64,000 nt of DNA, taken from contig CANQIB010000001.1 in NCBI GenBank assembly GCA_947623915.1, positions 1 to 64,000 of the forward strand, given 5' to 3'. Both the position numbers and the translations under genes were made by a program. Shown one piece after another: positions 16,525-26,133 of this stretch; the stretch's first letter is position 1, and each line of letters starts with the position of its first letter. The stretch is from an uncultured Ruminiclostridium sp. Its GTDB lineage: Bacteria > Bacillota > Clostridia > Oscillospirales > Ruminococcaceae. A model generated the notes under the pieces. The model did not search any database, was not told where the DNA came from, and was given only the letters and a program-made list of their open reading frames with translations.

Positions 16525-17554
16525 ACATCAACAGCCCCGCTATAGTTTTTTCCAGTACCGTGCGGCTGTCCGCGCCGGTCGATTTGAGCGAAAGATCCGC
16601 GTCTTTAAGCAGTTTTATACATTTTTTTATGCTTTCGGTCGACATTCCCGATACGGCGGAAAACGCTTTGCCTACCAAAAAAGCGCGGTTTTTCGGATAG
16701 GAAAAGTCCGCCGCGACCTCGTTCGGCGTTTTGCCGGACTTTTTGGCGCAGGACGCTCGGTAAAAATCAATATACGCGCCCGAAAGGGAAGAAAGTATTA
16801 TGACAGGCTCGACCCTTTGAGAATACAGATCGTCCAGCAGCATGAAAGCCTGCTTTTTATCGCGCTTGGCTATCGCGGTACCTATTGAATATGCTTTTGC
16901 GTCGGGCAGCCGCATTACCAGCTTGTTTATCGCCTCGGCGGTTATTTCTCCGCTGCCGACATAGCTGCACAGCTTTTCTACCTCGGCGGAACACGCCGTA
17001 AGACTGTTTAAAGTCATTTCCGCCAGCTCCTCCGCATTTCGGCGGCTTATCGTGCAGTTGCTTTTCGCGGCCTTTTTAATGATAAACTCCGCGATTTTTG
17101 AGGAGCTTAGCGCGGAAAATCGGCATACATATGCGTTTTTTTGCTTAGACAGCTTATCTATGAAACTTTTTGCGCGCTTTTTTGCCAAAAGCTCCTGCGG
17201 GATACCCGTCTGAGAAAATACCACTGTACATTCGTCGGGTACGTTTGAAAGAAGCTCCGTTATCGTATCACATTCCTCATCGGTAAATTTTTCGCAGTCA
17301 AAATCCTTTATCAGGATCAGCTTATGCTCGGCAAAAAACGGAAGGCTTTCTATGCTGTCCGCAAGCTGATCGGTGGTAAACGTTTCGGAAAATTTGACCA
17401 GATTGATGTTGTCGGCGTTTTTTCCCACGGTCTTGGAGATGATACGTCGGGTGTATGTGTCGGTGAGAAACACTTCCTCGCCGCAGAAGTAATAGCAGCA
17501 CTGTATTATCCCGCTTTTAAGCTCGGTTGACAGCTTTTTTTCATCGGCAGTCAT
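16517..17554 (-). CDS. holA: DNA polymerase III subunit delta
   Basis: HolA is the clamp-loader wrench that opens the sliding clamp during replication. At 345 residues it has the usual size and three-domain pattern. An N-terminal AAA-like fold includes FCGEEVFLTDTYTRRI and FFAEHKLILIKDFD; a lid follows, then a C-terminal collar with GTAIAKRDKKQAFMLLDDL. It overlaps comEC by 14 bp and the M5 gene by 8 bp. The comEC-holA order is common in Firmicutes. Confidence 0.93.
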   Translation of the reverse strand: MTADEKKLSTELKSGIIQCCYYFCGEEVFLTDTYTRRIISKTVGKNADNINLVKFSETFTTDQLADSIESLPFFAEHKLILIKDFDCEKFTDEECDTITELLSNVPDECTVVFSQTGIPQELLAKKRAKSFIDKLSKQKNAYVCRFSALSSSKIAEFIIKKAAKSNCTISRRNAEELAEMTLNSLTACSAEVEKLCSYVGSGEITAEAINKLVMRLPDAKAYSIGTAIAKRDKKQAFMLLDDLYSQRVEPVIILSSLSGAYIDFYRASCAKKSGKTPNEVAADFSYPKNRAFLVGKAFSAVSGMSTESIKKCIKLLKDADLSLKSTGADSRTVLEKTIAGLLMYA

Positions 17555-19607
17555 TCACATCTCCTCCTCCTTTTATCACCGTCCCGCCGTCGCGGGAGAT
17601 CTCTATATATGTTTCCTCATAGTAAAGGTTTATATCGTCCGTATATTGCGGCATTTGCCTTTTATCAAAGCAAAAACAGCGACCCGACAGATCCTCGGCG
17701 GGCTTGGTGCTGCCGTAACAAAACTTTATATCCGCGTCGTTTTGCATGGCGGCGGAGGAAAAACTTACGGTCTTTCCGTTTATCACGGCGCTGAAGAAAT
17801 TCGGCACAAAGATAAACAGCGCGTTATCATATTCCAAATGTTCACTCATATCAGAAAATATGAAATTATCGGTGATATCTATATAATCCTCAATGTATGC
17901 CTGTTCGGAATTGCTGCCGTCATTCGCTATATGGATAAAATCAAGCTTTCTTATGTTATCGCTTTGCATTGCGGCGAAAAGCAGTTGGGATATGGTCTCG
18001 CCGCCTCCGTACACCACCGCGCCGCTGTATTCTCGGCTTTCGATGAGTATACAGCCGTTTTCGCCGTCGGAGTAGGGTCTTATCCTCACTCCGTTATATG
18101 TTGTCGTTTTTATGATACAGCTTGTTATAACTATCACTGCTGCGGCGCCGCACACTGATGCGACAGCGGCAGTCCTCGGCTTTTGCGTGAAAAGATAAAC
18201 CGCCAGCACCGCCGCCGCTCCCGCGGCAAAGGCAAACTTTTCGGCGACTCCTCCGCAGTTGAAATGCGAAAACGGCAGCCCTGCGGCAAGGGAGAACACC
18301 CGCTCCATGACCTCGCAGCACACTTGCGCGGGGATAAGCAGAAAATCAAACACGCCGCCGGTAATTGCGAACAGCAGCAGGAAAATAAGGCTTACGGTAA
18401 AGAAAGGTATCACCGCAACGGATACCGCTATTCCGTATATCGGTATCATTTCAAAGTATATCGCCGAGAGGGGAAGCGCGAAAAGCGACGCGCAGACGCT
18501 GCAGCACAGACAGTCGGACGCGGCGGCGATAACAGGCCCCGCTTTTACTGCGGAGCATATCCGCTTTGATAAAAGCGGAGCGACCGCTCCCGCGCCGACC
18601 GTGGTAAGCGCGGAAAAGATAAGACCCGCGTCAAGACAGGCGAGAGGATCGACGGTAAGTATTATCACCAGCGCCGCGCCTATAGAATTAAGGCAGGCGC
18701 TCTTTCGGAAAAAGAGCTGACCGCAGTAATGTATCAGCAGCATAAGCCCTGCCCGCAGGACAGAGGCGGACGCCCCGAAGAATATCATAAATACGGCGAT
18801 GACCGCCGTCGTGAGTATCGTCCTTACTGTCGGCGCTTTCCCGAGTCCGAGCAGCATTAGCAGCGCGGCGAAAATATGTACGATAAGCGATAGGTGCATA
18901 CCCGAAACGGCGGTAAGATGCGCCGCGCCCGCCGCCTTGATATTGTACTTGTCCACGGCGGAAAGCCCGCTTTTATCACCCAGGAATATCGCTTTCATCA
19001 AAGAGCCGCCGTCGCTCGGCTGCAAAAGGGAAATGCGCTCCGAGATATAGTCGCGGTATTCAAATATAACGCGGGTAAGCGAAAATTCGTCGTTTTTTTG
19101 ATAAACCGGCTCGCTCCTGAGCGAGGCGTTCAGCACTATCCCTTGGGAAAGACAGTATCCGCCGCTTGAGAAAGCCGTGCTGTTTTCCACCTCGGAAAAC
19201 TTGACGTCGCAGCTCACGCGGTCGCCGCTTTTTACATCGGCGTCGTCCGCAAACATAAGGAAAGACACCGGCGTTCCGTCAATGTCCGCTTTAAGGATAT
19301 AGCTGCTTATATCGTTTCCCAAGGAGCGTTTGTCTATTATCAAAGCGTCTGCGGAATAAATATTCCCGTCGGCGAGCGAGCGTTGTGCGATAAGAGGGAA
19401 GTATGCCGCGGAAAACAGCAATATCCCTATCGCCGCAAATATCGACGCTATGCTCGGCGTTTGCTTTTTCAGCTTTACCGATATTATGAATACCGCGAGC
19501 AGCACCGCCGCGGCGATAAAGCAAACCGCTTGGGATACAAGAAAAACAGAGGCAAAAACCATTGCGCATAGATATGAAAAACCTGCGACAGCTAATTTTT
19601 GCCTCAT
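17541..19607 (-). CDS. comEC: ComEC/Rec2 competence channel, C-terminal domain degenerate
   Basis: ComEC is the membrane channel for single-stranded DNA uptake. The 688-residue protein has an N-terminal soluble OB-like region (DGNIYSADALIIDKR), the competence domain with HLTAVSGMHLSLIVHI, and about ten membrane helices. The C-terminal part (~510-688) is where the metallo-beta-lactamase domain normally sits. It retains outline similarity (GENGCILIESREYSGAVVYGGG) but lacks the HxHxDH zinc motif (HIANDGSNSEQ instead). It should therefore have no nuclease activity. No comEA or comEB is adjacent, so competence is unproven. The gene lies 12 bp past the HIT gene. Confidence 0.9.
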   Translation of the reverse strand: MRQKLAVAGFSYLCAMVFASVFLVSQAVCFIAAAVLLAVFIISVKLKKQTPSIASIFAAIGILLFSAAYFPLIAQRSLADGNIYSADALIIDKRSLGNDISSYILKADIDGTPVSFLMFADDADVKSGDRVSCDVKFSEVENSTAFSSGGYCLSQGIVLNASLRSEPVYQKNDEFSLTRVIFEYRDYISERISLLQPSDGGSLMKAIFLGDKSGLSAVDKYNIKAAGAAHLTAVSGMHLSLIVHIFAALLMLLGLGKAPTVRTILTTAVIAVFMIFFGASASVLRAGLMLLIHYCGQLFFRKSACLNSIGAALVIILTVDPLACLDAGLIFSALTTVGAGAVAPLLSKRICSAVKAGPVIAAASDCLCCSVCASLFALPLSAIYFEMIPIYGIAVSVAVIPFFTVSLIFLLLFAITGGVFDFLLIPAQVCCEVMERVFSLAAGLPFSHFNCGGVAEKFAFAAGAAAVLAVYLFTQKPRTAAVASVCGAAAVIVITSCIIKTTTYNGVRIRPYSDGENGCILIESREYSGAVVYGGGETISQLLFAAMQSDNIRKLDFIHIANDGSNSEQAYIEDYIDITDNFIFSDMSEHLEYDNALFIFVPNFFSAVINGKTVSFSSAAMQNDADIKFCYGSTKPAEDLSGRCFCFDKRQMPQYTDDINLYYEETYIEISRDGGTVIKGGGDVNDCR

Positions 19608-19619
19608 ATTATCTACCTC

Positions 19620-19958
19620 TCAGGCAAGCTCGGTATTCAGCTTTTTACCGCCGAGAAGATGAAAATGCAAATGCTTTACCGTTTGACCTCCGTGTTCTCC
19701 GACGTTGGTCACAAGACGCCACCCGTCCTCAAGACCGTTTTCTTCGGCAAGTTTGCGGGCGGTGAGCATTATCTCGCTTATTACACCGACGTTGCTTTCG
19801 TCCAAGGTGTTCGCACCGTCGGTGTGTTTTTTGGGGATTATAAGTATATGCACGGGCGCCATGGGGTTTATATCCTTGAACGCCAGCACGTTTTCACTTT
19901 CATAAACTTTTGAAGAGGGGATCTCTCCGTTGATAATTTTACAGAATAAGCAGTCCAT
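19620..19958 (-). CDS. HIT family nucleotide-binding protein
   Basis: This 112-residue HINT-type phosphoramidase/nucleotide hydrolase has the histidine triad HLHFHLLGG near the C-terminus and the N-terminal CLFCKIINGEIP. The purine-nucleoside site segments DINPMAPVHILIIPKKH are present. It acts on AMP-linked substrates such as AMP-NH2 or aminoacyl-AMP in related enzymes. It follows alaS by 20 bp and precedes comEC by 12 bp, so it is part of the same run. Confidence 0.95.
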   Translation of the reverse strand: MDCLFCKIINGEIPSSKVYESENVLAFKDINPMAPVHILIIPKKHTDGANTLDESNVGVISEIMLTARKLAEENGLEDGWRLVTNVGEHGGQTVKHLHFHLLGGKKLNTELA

Positions 19959-19978
19959 AGCTTTGTACCTCTCAATAA

Positions 19979-22615
19979 TTATTTCAGCATCGAGCTTACC
20001 GTATCGTCGAGCGCCATAAGCGCCTCGTCGATCTTCGTAAGGTCGGCTATCCCCGCCATAGCGTTGTCGGGACGTCCGCCGCCCTTGCCGCCCGCTATCG
20101 CGGATATTTCCTTAACTATCCTGCCCGCGTGCGCGCCTTTATCTATAGCCTCCTGACCGCATACGCAGAGGAAATTGCCCTTGCTTCCGTCTGTACCGGC
20201 AAGCAGCGCGACATATGCTCCGCCGATATTCTTTATCTCGTCGCCGGCTTTTCTGAGTGAATCGCCGGTAACGCCTGTCAGCATAGCGGAATACAGCTTT
20301 ATGCCGTTTATCTCCTTAGGATTGTCCAATATCGCCTTGAGCTGACTTGCGGAGATCAGTCGGTTGAGTCGGTCTATCTCGTTTTGCATGGTGCGCATTT
20401 CGGACATAAGGTTTTCGCATTTTTGCAGCAGGGCGGAGGGGTTGGAGAGCTTCAGCATTTGCGCCGCTCCTCCCACCAAAGCTCTTGACTGGTCGAGCGT
20501 TTCCAGAACGCCGTAGCCCGTTACCGCTTCTATACGCCTTACGCCGGAGGAAACGGACGATTCGGATATTATCTTGAACAGTCCCGCTTTAGCCGTGTTG
20601 TCAAGGTGCGTGCCTCCGCAAAATTCGGTGGAAAAATCTCCCGCCTGCACCACTCTTACTATATCTCCGTACTTCTCGCCAAACAACGCCATCGCGCCCT
20701 TTTTGCGAGCCTCCTCTATCGGGAGCTGCTCGGTGATAACGGGAGAGCCTTTGAGTATCTCCTCATTTACCAGCTTTTCGGTCTGCTCCAGCTCCTGCGG
20801 AGTCATGGCGCTGAAATGGCTGAAATCGAAACGGCATCTGTACGGATCTACATACGAGCCCGCCTGATGAACATGATCACCCAGTACCTTTCTGAGCGCG
20901 GCTTGCAAAAGGTGCGCGCAGGTGTGGTTTCTCATGGTGGCTTCGCGCTTTTCGCGGTTCACGGCCGCTTTGACCTTATCGTCAACGTAAAAGCTGCCGC
21001 TTTCAACATGGCAGTAGCATATATGCTGTCCTGCGGGAGTTTTCTTTGTATCTATGACGTTCAGCACGCTGTCGCCCGCGGTGATACTTCCGCAGTCTCC
21101 CACCTGTCCGCCGCTTTCGGCGTAGAACGGTGTAACGTCCAGTATCACGCTTACGTCGTCGCCCTCGGTGCAGTTATCTACCGACGCGCCGTCTTTAAGT
21201 ATAGCGGTCAGCGTGCCGTCACATTCCAACCTGTCATATCCGACAAATTCCGTCACCAACGAACTCAGAGCGTCCGCCGCCGCCTCGTCCCAGCCGCCCT
21301 TGAACGCCTGATTTGAACGCGCCTTTGCGCGCTGCTCGTTCATAAGCTCCATGAATTTTTCCTCGTCTATGCCGATACTGCGTTCCGCAAGTATCTCGCG
21401 GGTAAGGTCGATGGGGAAACCGTAGGTGTCATGCAGCTTGAAAAGATTTTCACCGCTCAGCACGGGATGTGACCGCTCCTGAGCCGACATTTCCTTTATG
21501 AACTCGTCCAGTATCTGCATACCCTTTTCCACCGTCTTGGCAAAGCTCTCTTCTTCCGTGCGTATAACTTTTTTGATATACTCGCGCTTTTCCTCAAGCT
21601 CCGGATATGCGCATTTGTTTTCGTCGATGACCGAATCACATATCTCGTAGAGGAACGGGCGGTTTATCCCAAGCAGTCTGCCGTGTCTTGCGGCACGGCG
21701 GATAAGCCTTCTCAAAACATATCCGCGCCCCTCGTTGGAAGGACGTATACCGTCGCCCGTAATAAAGGTCGAGGAACGGATATGGTCGGTTATAACTCTT
21801 ATCGAAATGTCCGACTGCGGGTCGTCATGGTATTTTACTCCTGCGATACGGCAGATCTCGGTTATTATGCTCTTGATGGTGTCGACCTCGAACAGGTTGT
21901 CCACGTCCTGCATAACGCACGCCAGACGCTCCAGTCCCATGCCGGTGTCGATGTTCTTGGTGGCAAGCTGAGTGTAATTGCCGTTTCCGTCGTTGTCAAA
22001 CTGCGTAAATACAAGATTCCATATCTCTATTATGCGGTCGCTTTCTCCCGCCTGCTCGAAATTTTCAAACGGACCGTATTTTTCACCGCGGTCAAAATGT
22101 ATTTCGGAGCAAGGTCCGCAAGGTCCGCTTCCGTGCTCCCAGAAATTATCCTTCTTGCCCAGCTTTATGATACGGTCACGGGGAACGCCGATATTGTTAG
22201 CCCATATCTCTCCGGCTTCGTCGTCCTCCTCGTATATCGTGACCCACAGCCTGTCCTCAGGTATCTCCAATACCTTGGTAAGATATTCCCAAGCCCAGTC
22301 GATGGCTTCGGTCTTAAAATAATCCCCGAACGAGAAATTGCCGAGCATTTCAAAATATGTGCCGTGCCTTGCGGTCTTTCCGACGTTTTCTATATCGGGA
22401 GTCCTTATACATTTCTGACAGGTGGTGACTCTGTGGCGGGGCGGTTCTTCCAGTCCCTGAAAATATTTTTTCAACGGAGTCATGCCCGCGTTGATAAGCA
22501 GCACGGAGTTGTCGCCCTGCGGCACAAGCGGCGCGGACGGCATGATAAGATGTCCCTTGCTTTCAAAAAATTTCAGATAGCTTTCTCTCAGGTCGTTAAG
22601 TCCTGTCCATTTCAT
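19979..22615 (-). CDS. alaS: Alanyl-tRNA synthetase
   Basis: AlaS charges tRNA-Ala and edits misactivated Ser/Gly. The 878-residue protein is full length. It has the class II catalytic domain (FFESKGHLIMPSAPLVP; RVTTCQKCIRTPDIENVG), the tRNA-recognition domain and the editing domain with HxxxH (HTCAHLL). Also present are the CGGTH zinc motif and the C-terminal C-Ala/DHHA1 domain (GGKGGGRPDNAMAG). No T-box leader is possible in the 62-bp gap upstream, so it is probably expressed from the upstream genes or a promoter I could not see. Confidence 0.98.
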   Translation of the reverse strand: MKWTGLNDLRESYLKFFESKGHLIMPSAPLVPQGDNSVLLINAGMTPLKKYFQGLEEPPRHRVTTCQKCIRTPDIENVGKTARHGTYFEMLGNFSFGDYFKTEAIDWAWEYLTKVLEIPEDRLWVTIYEEDDEAGEIWANNIGVPRDRIIKLGKKDNFWEHGSGPCGPCSEIHFDRGEKYGPFENFEQAGESDRIIEIWNLVFTQFDNDGNGNYTQLATKNIDTGMGLERLACVMQDVDNLFEVDTIKSIITEICRIAGVKYHDDPQSDISIRVITDHIRSSTFITGDGIRPSNEGRGYVLRRLIRRAARHGRLLGINRPFLYEICDSVIDENKCAYPELEEKREYIKKVIRTEEESFAKTVEKGMQILDEFIKEMSAQERSHPVLSGENLFKLHDTYGFPIDLTREILAERSIGIDEEKFMELMNEQRAKARSNQAFKGGWDEAAADALSSLVTEFVGYDRLECDGTLTAILKDGASVDNCTEGDDVSVILDVTPFYAESGGQVGDCGSITAGDSVLNVIDTKKTPAGQHICYCHVESGSFYVDDKVKAAVNREKREATMRNHTCAHLLQAALRKVLGDHVHQAGSYVDPYRCRFDFSHFSAMTPQELEQTEKLVNEEILKGSPVITEQLPIEEARKKGAMALFGEKYGDIVRVVQAGDFSTEFCGGTHLDNTAKAGLFKIISESSVSSGVRRIEAVTGYGVLETLDQSRALVGGAAQMLKLSNPSALLQKCENLMSEMRTMQNEIDRLNRLISASQLKAILDNPKEINGIKLYSAMLTGVTGDSLRKAGDEIKNIGGAYVALLAGTDGSKGNFLCVCGQEAIDKGAHAGRIVKEISAIAGGKGGGRPDNAMAGIADLTKIDEALMALDDTVSSMLK

Positions 22616-22677
22616 ACTAAACTGTTTCCTTCCTTTTCTTGTTTATCTGTTGCGGCATAACTGCCGTTTTTGCGGTT

Positions 22678-23679
22678 TTATTCGCTCGGTTCGGCTTCCT
22701 CGTCCGCCACGGAGGTTTGACTTTGAACTTCCGCCTCGGAGGAATTTTCCTGACCGACGGCGTATTTGTCGCCGCTCAGCTCCTCGGCAATGCTTTCGAT
22801 AAGCTCGGCAAGTCTTGCGCTCGGACGCTCGAAATACTTGTTGTTCAGAGTGATGACGCGTTCTTCCTTTACCGCCTCAAGATCGGAGTACACCTTGTTT
22901 TTTTTCAAATTATCGATAGAGTATTCGTCGTTGAGGAAAACGACGTCTATCTCGGACTCGGCAAGGCTTTCGGCGGGATAATCGTAGGCTGTGCCGTCCT
23001 TGGCGGCGTTTTCTCCGAACAGGCTCAGCACGGAGCTTTCAAAGGTGTTGCCGCCGGCGGGGGAAAGAGCCGCCGTTATATAAACAAACTTTATCTTAGG
23101 CATATCTTTCAGCTTTTCGACGGAGCTTTGTATAGCGCCGTATGCTTGTTCACCTTTATCTTCTCCTATGAACATTCCGTCAAATGCCAGCCCGAACAGC
23201 TTGTATATGCTTTCAAGCTGCCCAAGCGAAGTGGGGGAGGGTACGGTAAGCACCTTTATGCCGAGCGATTCCAACGCCGCTTTATCCTTTGTTACGATGG
23301 GCGTGCCGGTTATGAGCAGATCCGGCTTTAACTCGGATATCTTGTCTATATCGGGGTCGGTGCTGCTGGATACCTTGGGGAGCTCTTTTACGTTTTCGGG
23401 ATAGTCGCAGTAGTCGCTTACCGCTATAAGTCGGTCGCCGTATCCCATTTCAAAAAGTATCTCGGTATAAGCCGGAGTAAGGGAAATGACGGTTTCGGGC
23501 GACGCGGTTATTTCCGTGCCGTTAAGTATCACGGGGTAATCGTTTATATCGTTTGATACCGTGTTTTTGTTTTCGGAAATGCTGCCGGAGGACTGACCCG
23601 GCACCAGCACTATCTTGTCACAGCCGCTCAGCAGCAAACTGCCTGCCAAAAAAAGGGCACATAAAAGGATCTTCTTCAT
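22678..23679 (-). CDS. BtuF/FhuD-like substrate-binding lipoprotein
   Basis: This 333-residue extracytosolic binding protein has a lipoprotein signal (LLLSGC, Cys about 19). The class III periplasmic-binding fold is recognisable by VISLTPAYTEILFEMGYGDRLIAVSDYCDYP and ISELKPDLLITGTP. Members bind cobalamin, heme or siderophores for ABC importers. No permease or ATPase gene is adjacent, so the ligand is unknown. The C-terminal ~25 residues are acidic and low complexity. Confidence 0.87.
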   Translation of the reverse strand: MKKILLCALFLAGSLLLSGCDKIVLVPGQSSGSISENKNTVSNDINDYPVILNGTEITASPETVISLTPAYTEILFEMGYGDRLIAVSDYCDYPENVKELPKVSSSTDPDIDKISELKPDLLITGTPIVTKDKAALESLGIKVLTVPSPTSLGQLESIYKLFGLAFDGMFIGEDKGEQAYGAIQSSVEKLKDMPKIKFVYITAALSPAGGNTFESSVLSLFGENAAKDGTAYDYPAESLAESEIDVVFLNDEYSIDNLKKNKVYSDLEAVKEERVITLNNKYFERPSARLAELIESIAEELSGDKYAVGQENSSEAEVQSQTSVADEEAEPSE

Positions 23680-23692
23680 TTATCGGGATACC

Positions 23693-24880
23693 TCACTCAA
23701 TGTCTATGCCCAAGGCGATTTTGGACTGTATGCTGTCAACAAACTGCCGCGCCGTTCTGGGAGAACGGCTGTTCCGCCTTAGCGCAAATCGCTCCGCGCA
23801 TCTGTACAGCTTGTCCTTGTCTATGATAATTCCTCTGTCCTGTGCGATACCGTGTACTATCTCCAGATAATCCTCGCGCCCCGGAGCAAGGAACGTTACG
23901 AACAGACCGAAACGGTCGGACAGCGATACGCTTTCGTCTATTTCGTCCGCAAGATGTACGTTGTCACCGGTACGGCTGCTTTCCGTTTCCTTGATAAGGT
24001 GGCGGCGGTTCGTGGTGGCATATATGAGCGTGTTGGCAGGCTTTACGCATAGAGAGCCCTCCAAGACCTTTTTCAGCGTTCCGAATCCCGCGTCGTTTTC
24101 ACCGAACGACAGGTCGTCGATAAAGATAATGAACTTCAGCGGGCTGTTCTTGACGGCTTGGTATATCGACGGAATGTCGCCCACGTCGTTTTTATCCAGC
24201 TGTATTATCCTCAAAGTTTCGTATTCGTTAAGCAAAGCCTTTACCGTCGAGGATTTTCCCGTTCCTCTGTCGCCGTAAAGCAGCGCGTTGTCCGCGGGCT
24301 GCCCCGCGATAAAAGCACGGGTGTTTTCGATTATCCGCTGACGCTGCGCCTCGTACTTTTTAAGCTCCGATAAACGTATGGTATCGGGATTTTCGATAGG
24401 GCAGGGCTTGCCGTTTTCAAAGACGAACGCCTTGTATTTTGCGTATATCCCCGAACCGAACCTGCGCACATGGTCGATAAAATATTCGGCGTTTTTGTCA
24501 AATCCGCCGCATACATATTCCGGCAGCGAGAAAATAAAATTCTCGCTGAACTTTTCAAAAAGATAATCCTTTACTTTGTGCGCGGAAAACGCCGCCAGCT
24601 CCCTAATCACCGAAATATCGTATTCTATCGCGTACATCGCGTTTTCGTTCCCGCCGTTAAGACAGCTTTCGATAAGAGGACTTTCGCTGTAGGTCAAAAG
24701 CTCACAGAGATAATCGGCGAGGGTCTTGTTTTCCGTCAGCAGCCTGTTTGTTATCGCCGTGTATGCTTCAACGGCAACGCCGAGGTCGCCGTCGGACAGT
24801 CGGCAAAAGTTTTTGATAAGCTCGTCGTCGGCTATTTCAAAAGCCGTTACCGATTTCAGTTTGTACTTTATATTTTTCAT
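23693..24880 (-). CDS. DUF815 family AAA+ ATPase
   Basis: This 395-residue protein has an uncharacterised ~180-residue N-terminal region followed by a P-loop domain. Walker A is GDRGTGKSS and Walker B is FIIFIDDLSF. Sensor region IYATTNRRHLI and LSDRFGLFVTFLAPGREDYLEIV are typical of DUF815. The family's function is not established; a chaperone-like or regulatory ATPase is the usual assumption. It stops 14 bp before the BtuF-like gene starts. Confidence 0.9.
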   Translation of the reverse strand: MKNIKYKLKSVTAFEIADDELIKNFCRLSDGDLGVAVEAYTAITNRLLTENKTLADYLCELLTYSESPLIESCLNGGNENAMYAIEYDISVIRELAAFSAHKVKDYLFEKFSENFIFSLPEYVCGGFDKNAEYFIDHVRRFGSGIYAKYKAFVFENGKPCPIENPDTIRLSELKKYEAQRQRIIENTRAFIAGQPADNALLYGDRGTGKSSTVKALLNEYETLRIIQLDKNDVGDIPSIYQAVKNSPLKFIIFIDDLSFGENDAGFGTLKKVLEGSLCVKPANTLIYATTNRRHLIKETESSRTGDNVHLADEIDESVSLSDRFGLFVTFLAPGREDYLEIVHGIAQDRGIIIDKDKLYRCAERFALRRNSRSPRTARQFVDSIQSKIALGIDIE

Positions 24881-24898
24881 TACGTTATCCTTTTTGCT

Positions 24899-25894
24899 TT
24901 ACGGATTTTCCTCTCGGACGCGTTTTACCAGCCCGTAAAGGTCGCCGAGAGAGGAGAGCGTTCCGCACATACGGCGGTACTCCGTGGCGTTCTTTTTGCC
25001 CTTGAGATACCACGCGGCGTGCTTTCTCGCTTCTTTCATTCCTATATATTCGCCCTTGTCCTTTACCAACAGCTCGATATGAGAGATCATTATATCCAAC
25101 TGCTCGTTTGTTTCGGGTTCGGGTATGACCGTACCGTCGGTAAGATAGCTTTTTATTTGGCTGAATATCCACGGTCTGCCGCAAGCCGCTCTGCCTACCA
25201 TTATAAGGTCGCAGCCGGTAGCGTCGTACATGGCTTTCGCAGCTTCCGCGCTGTCAACGTCCCCGTTTCCTATGACAGGAATGTTCACCGCACGCTTGAC
25301 TTTGGCTATCGTTTCAAGGTCGGCTTTTCCGCTGTAAAGCTGTTCTTTGGTGCGCGCATGGACCGTTACGGCCGCAGCGCCGTTTTGCTCCGCCGCCTGA
25401 GCCGCCTCCACCGCGTTTTCGGAAGAAAGCGACCAACCGCGCCTTATCTTTACCGTTACGGGTATATCGACAGCGTTCACAACCGCCTTTACTATCCTGC
25501 CGAGCAGCTCGACGTCCTTCATCAAAGCCGAGCCTGCGCCGATACCCGTTACCTTGGGAACGGGACAGCCGCAGTTTATATCTATTATATCGGGACGGCG
25601 CGCCGCAGCCTGTATTGCGGCTTTTGCCATGAAATCCGGCTCGCTGCCGAAAAGCTGTACTGCCATGGGACGTTCCGTATCCGTTACGGCAAGCAGCTCC
25701 GCGCTCTTTTTGTCGCCGTAGCAGATACCCTTTGCGCTGACCATTTCGCTTGTGACGGCGGCAGCGCCGAAATTCCTGCATATGAGGCGAAAAGCATGAT
25801 CCGCCACCGACGCCATCGGAGCAAGCACAGCCGTGTGCTCTATTTTTACGCCGCCGATGTCGATGAACTCAAGGTTTGATTTTGGTACATTCAT
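24899..25894 (-). CDS. dusB: tRNA-dihydrouridine synthase (DusB-like)
   Basis: This flavoenzyme reduces uridines in the D-loop of tRNA. It is 331 residues with a TIM barrel: APMASVADHAFRLICR, INCGCPVPKVTGIGAGSALMKD with the catalytic Cys, VTVHARTKEQLYSG, and IPVIGNGDV...GCDLIMVGRAACGRPWIF. It is the first gene of the minus-strand run to 9939. The predicted -10 (25901-25906) is so close to the ATG that the message would have almost no leader, and no Shine-Dalgarno sequence is seen. Confidence 0.95.
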   Translation of the reverse strand: MNVPKSNLEFIDIGGVKIEHTAVLAPMASVADHAFRLICRNFGAAAVTSEMVSAKGICYGDKKSAELLAVTDTERPMAVQLFGSEPDFMAKAAIQAAARRPDIIDINCGCPVPKVTGIGAGSALMKDVELLGRIVKAVVNAVDIPVTVKIRRGWSLSSENAVEAAQAAEQNGAAAVTVHARTKEQLYSGKADLETIAKVKRAVNIPVIGNGDVDSAEAAKAMYDATGCDLIMVGRAACGRPWIFSQIKSYLTDGTVIPEPETNEQLDIMISHIELLVKDKGEYIGMKEARKHAAWYLKGKKNATEYRRMCGTLSSLGDLYGLVKRVREENP

Positions 25895-25900
25895 ACATTA

Positions 25901-25929
25901 AGTATACCACTTTTCGGAAATACATTCAA
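25901..25929 (-). promoter_or_regulatory. Predicted promoter of dus and the downstream run
   Basis: On the minus strand TTGAAT (25924-25929) and TATACT (25901-25906) have a 17-bp spacer. The transcript would begin at or next to the dus ATG (25894), implying a leaderless message. Confidence 0.55.
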
Positions 25930-26064
25930 TAGTTTTTTTAAATTTACTCTTCTTTATTTCAAAAAAATTCGGTAAGCGTAAAACGGGTCTTTCTCGGCAA
26001 ATATTGAAAGGACCGCAAACGCTTTGCCTGTCGGAAAATCTGCAAAAATCAGCGCCGAGGGTAC

Positions 26065-26093
26065 TTGAAATCTGTGGAAAAAAGTGGTATAAT
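26065..26093 (+). promoter_or_regulatory. Predicted promoter of the 80-residue ORF
   Basis: TTGAAA (26065-26070) and TATAAT (26088-26093) are 17 bp apart, 41 bases before the ATG. Confidence 0.7.
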
Positions 26094-26133
26094 TAGTAAA
26101 ATAATCACAAACTGCACGGAGAAAGGAAGTAAA

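Noticed and set aside
22616-22677. T-box riboswitch upstream of alaS
   Set aside because: The gap is only 62 bp and has no T-box motif.
24470-25879. 469-codon frame opposite dus and the DUF815 gene
   Set aside because: It is antisense to two well-supported genes and has no protein features.
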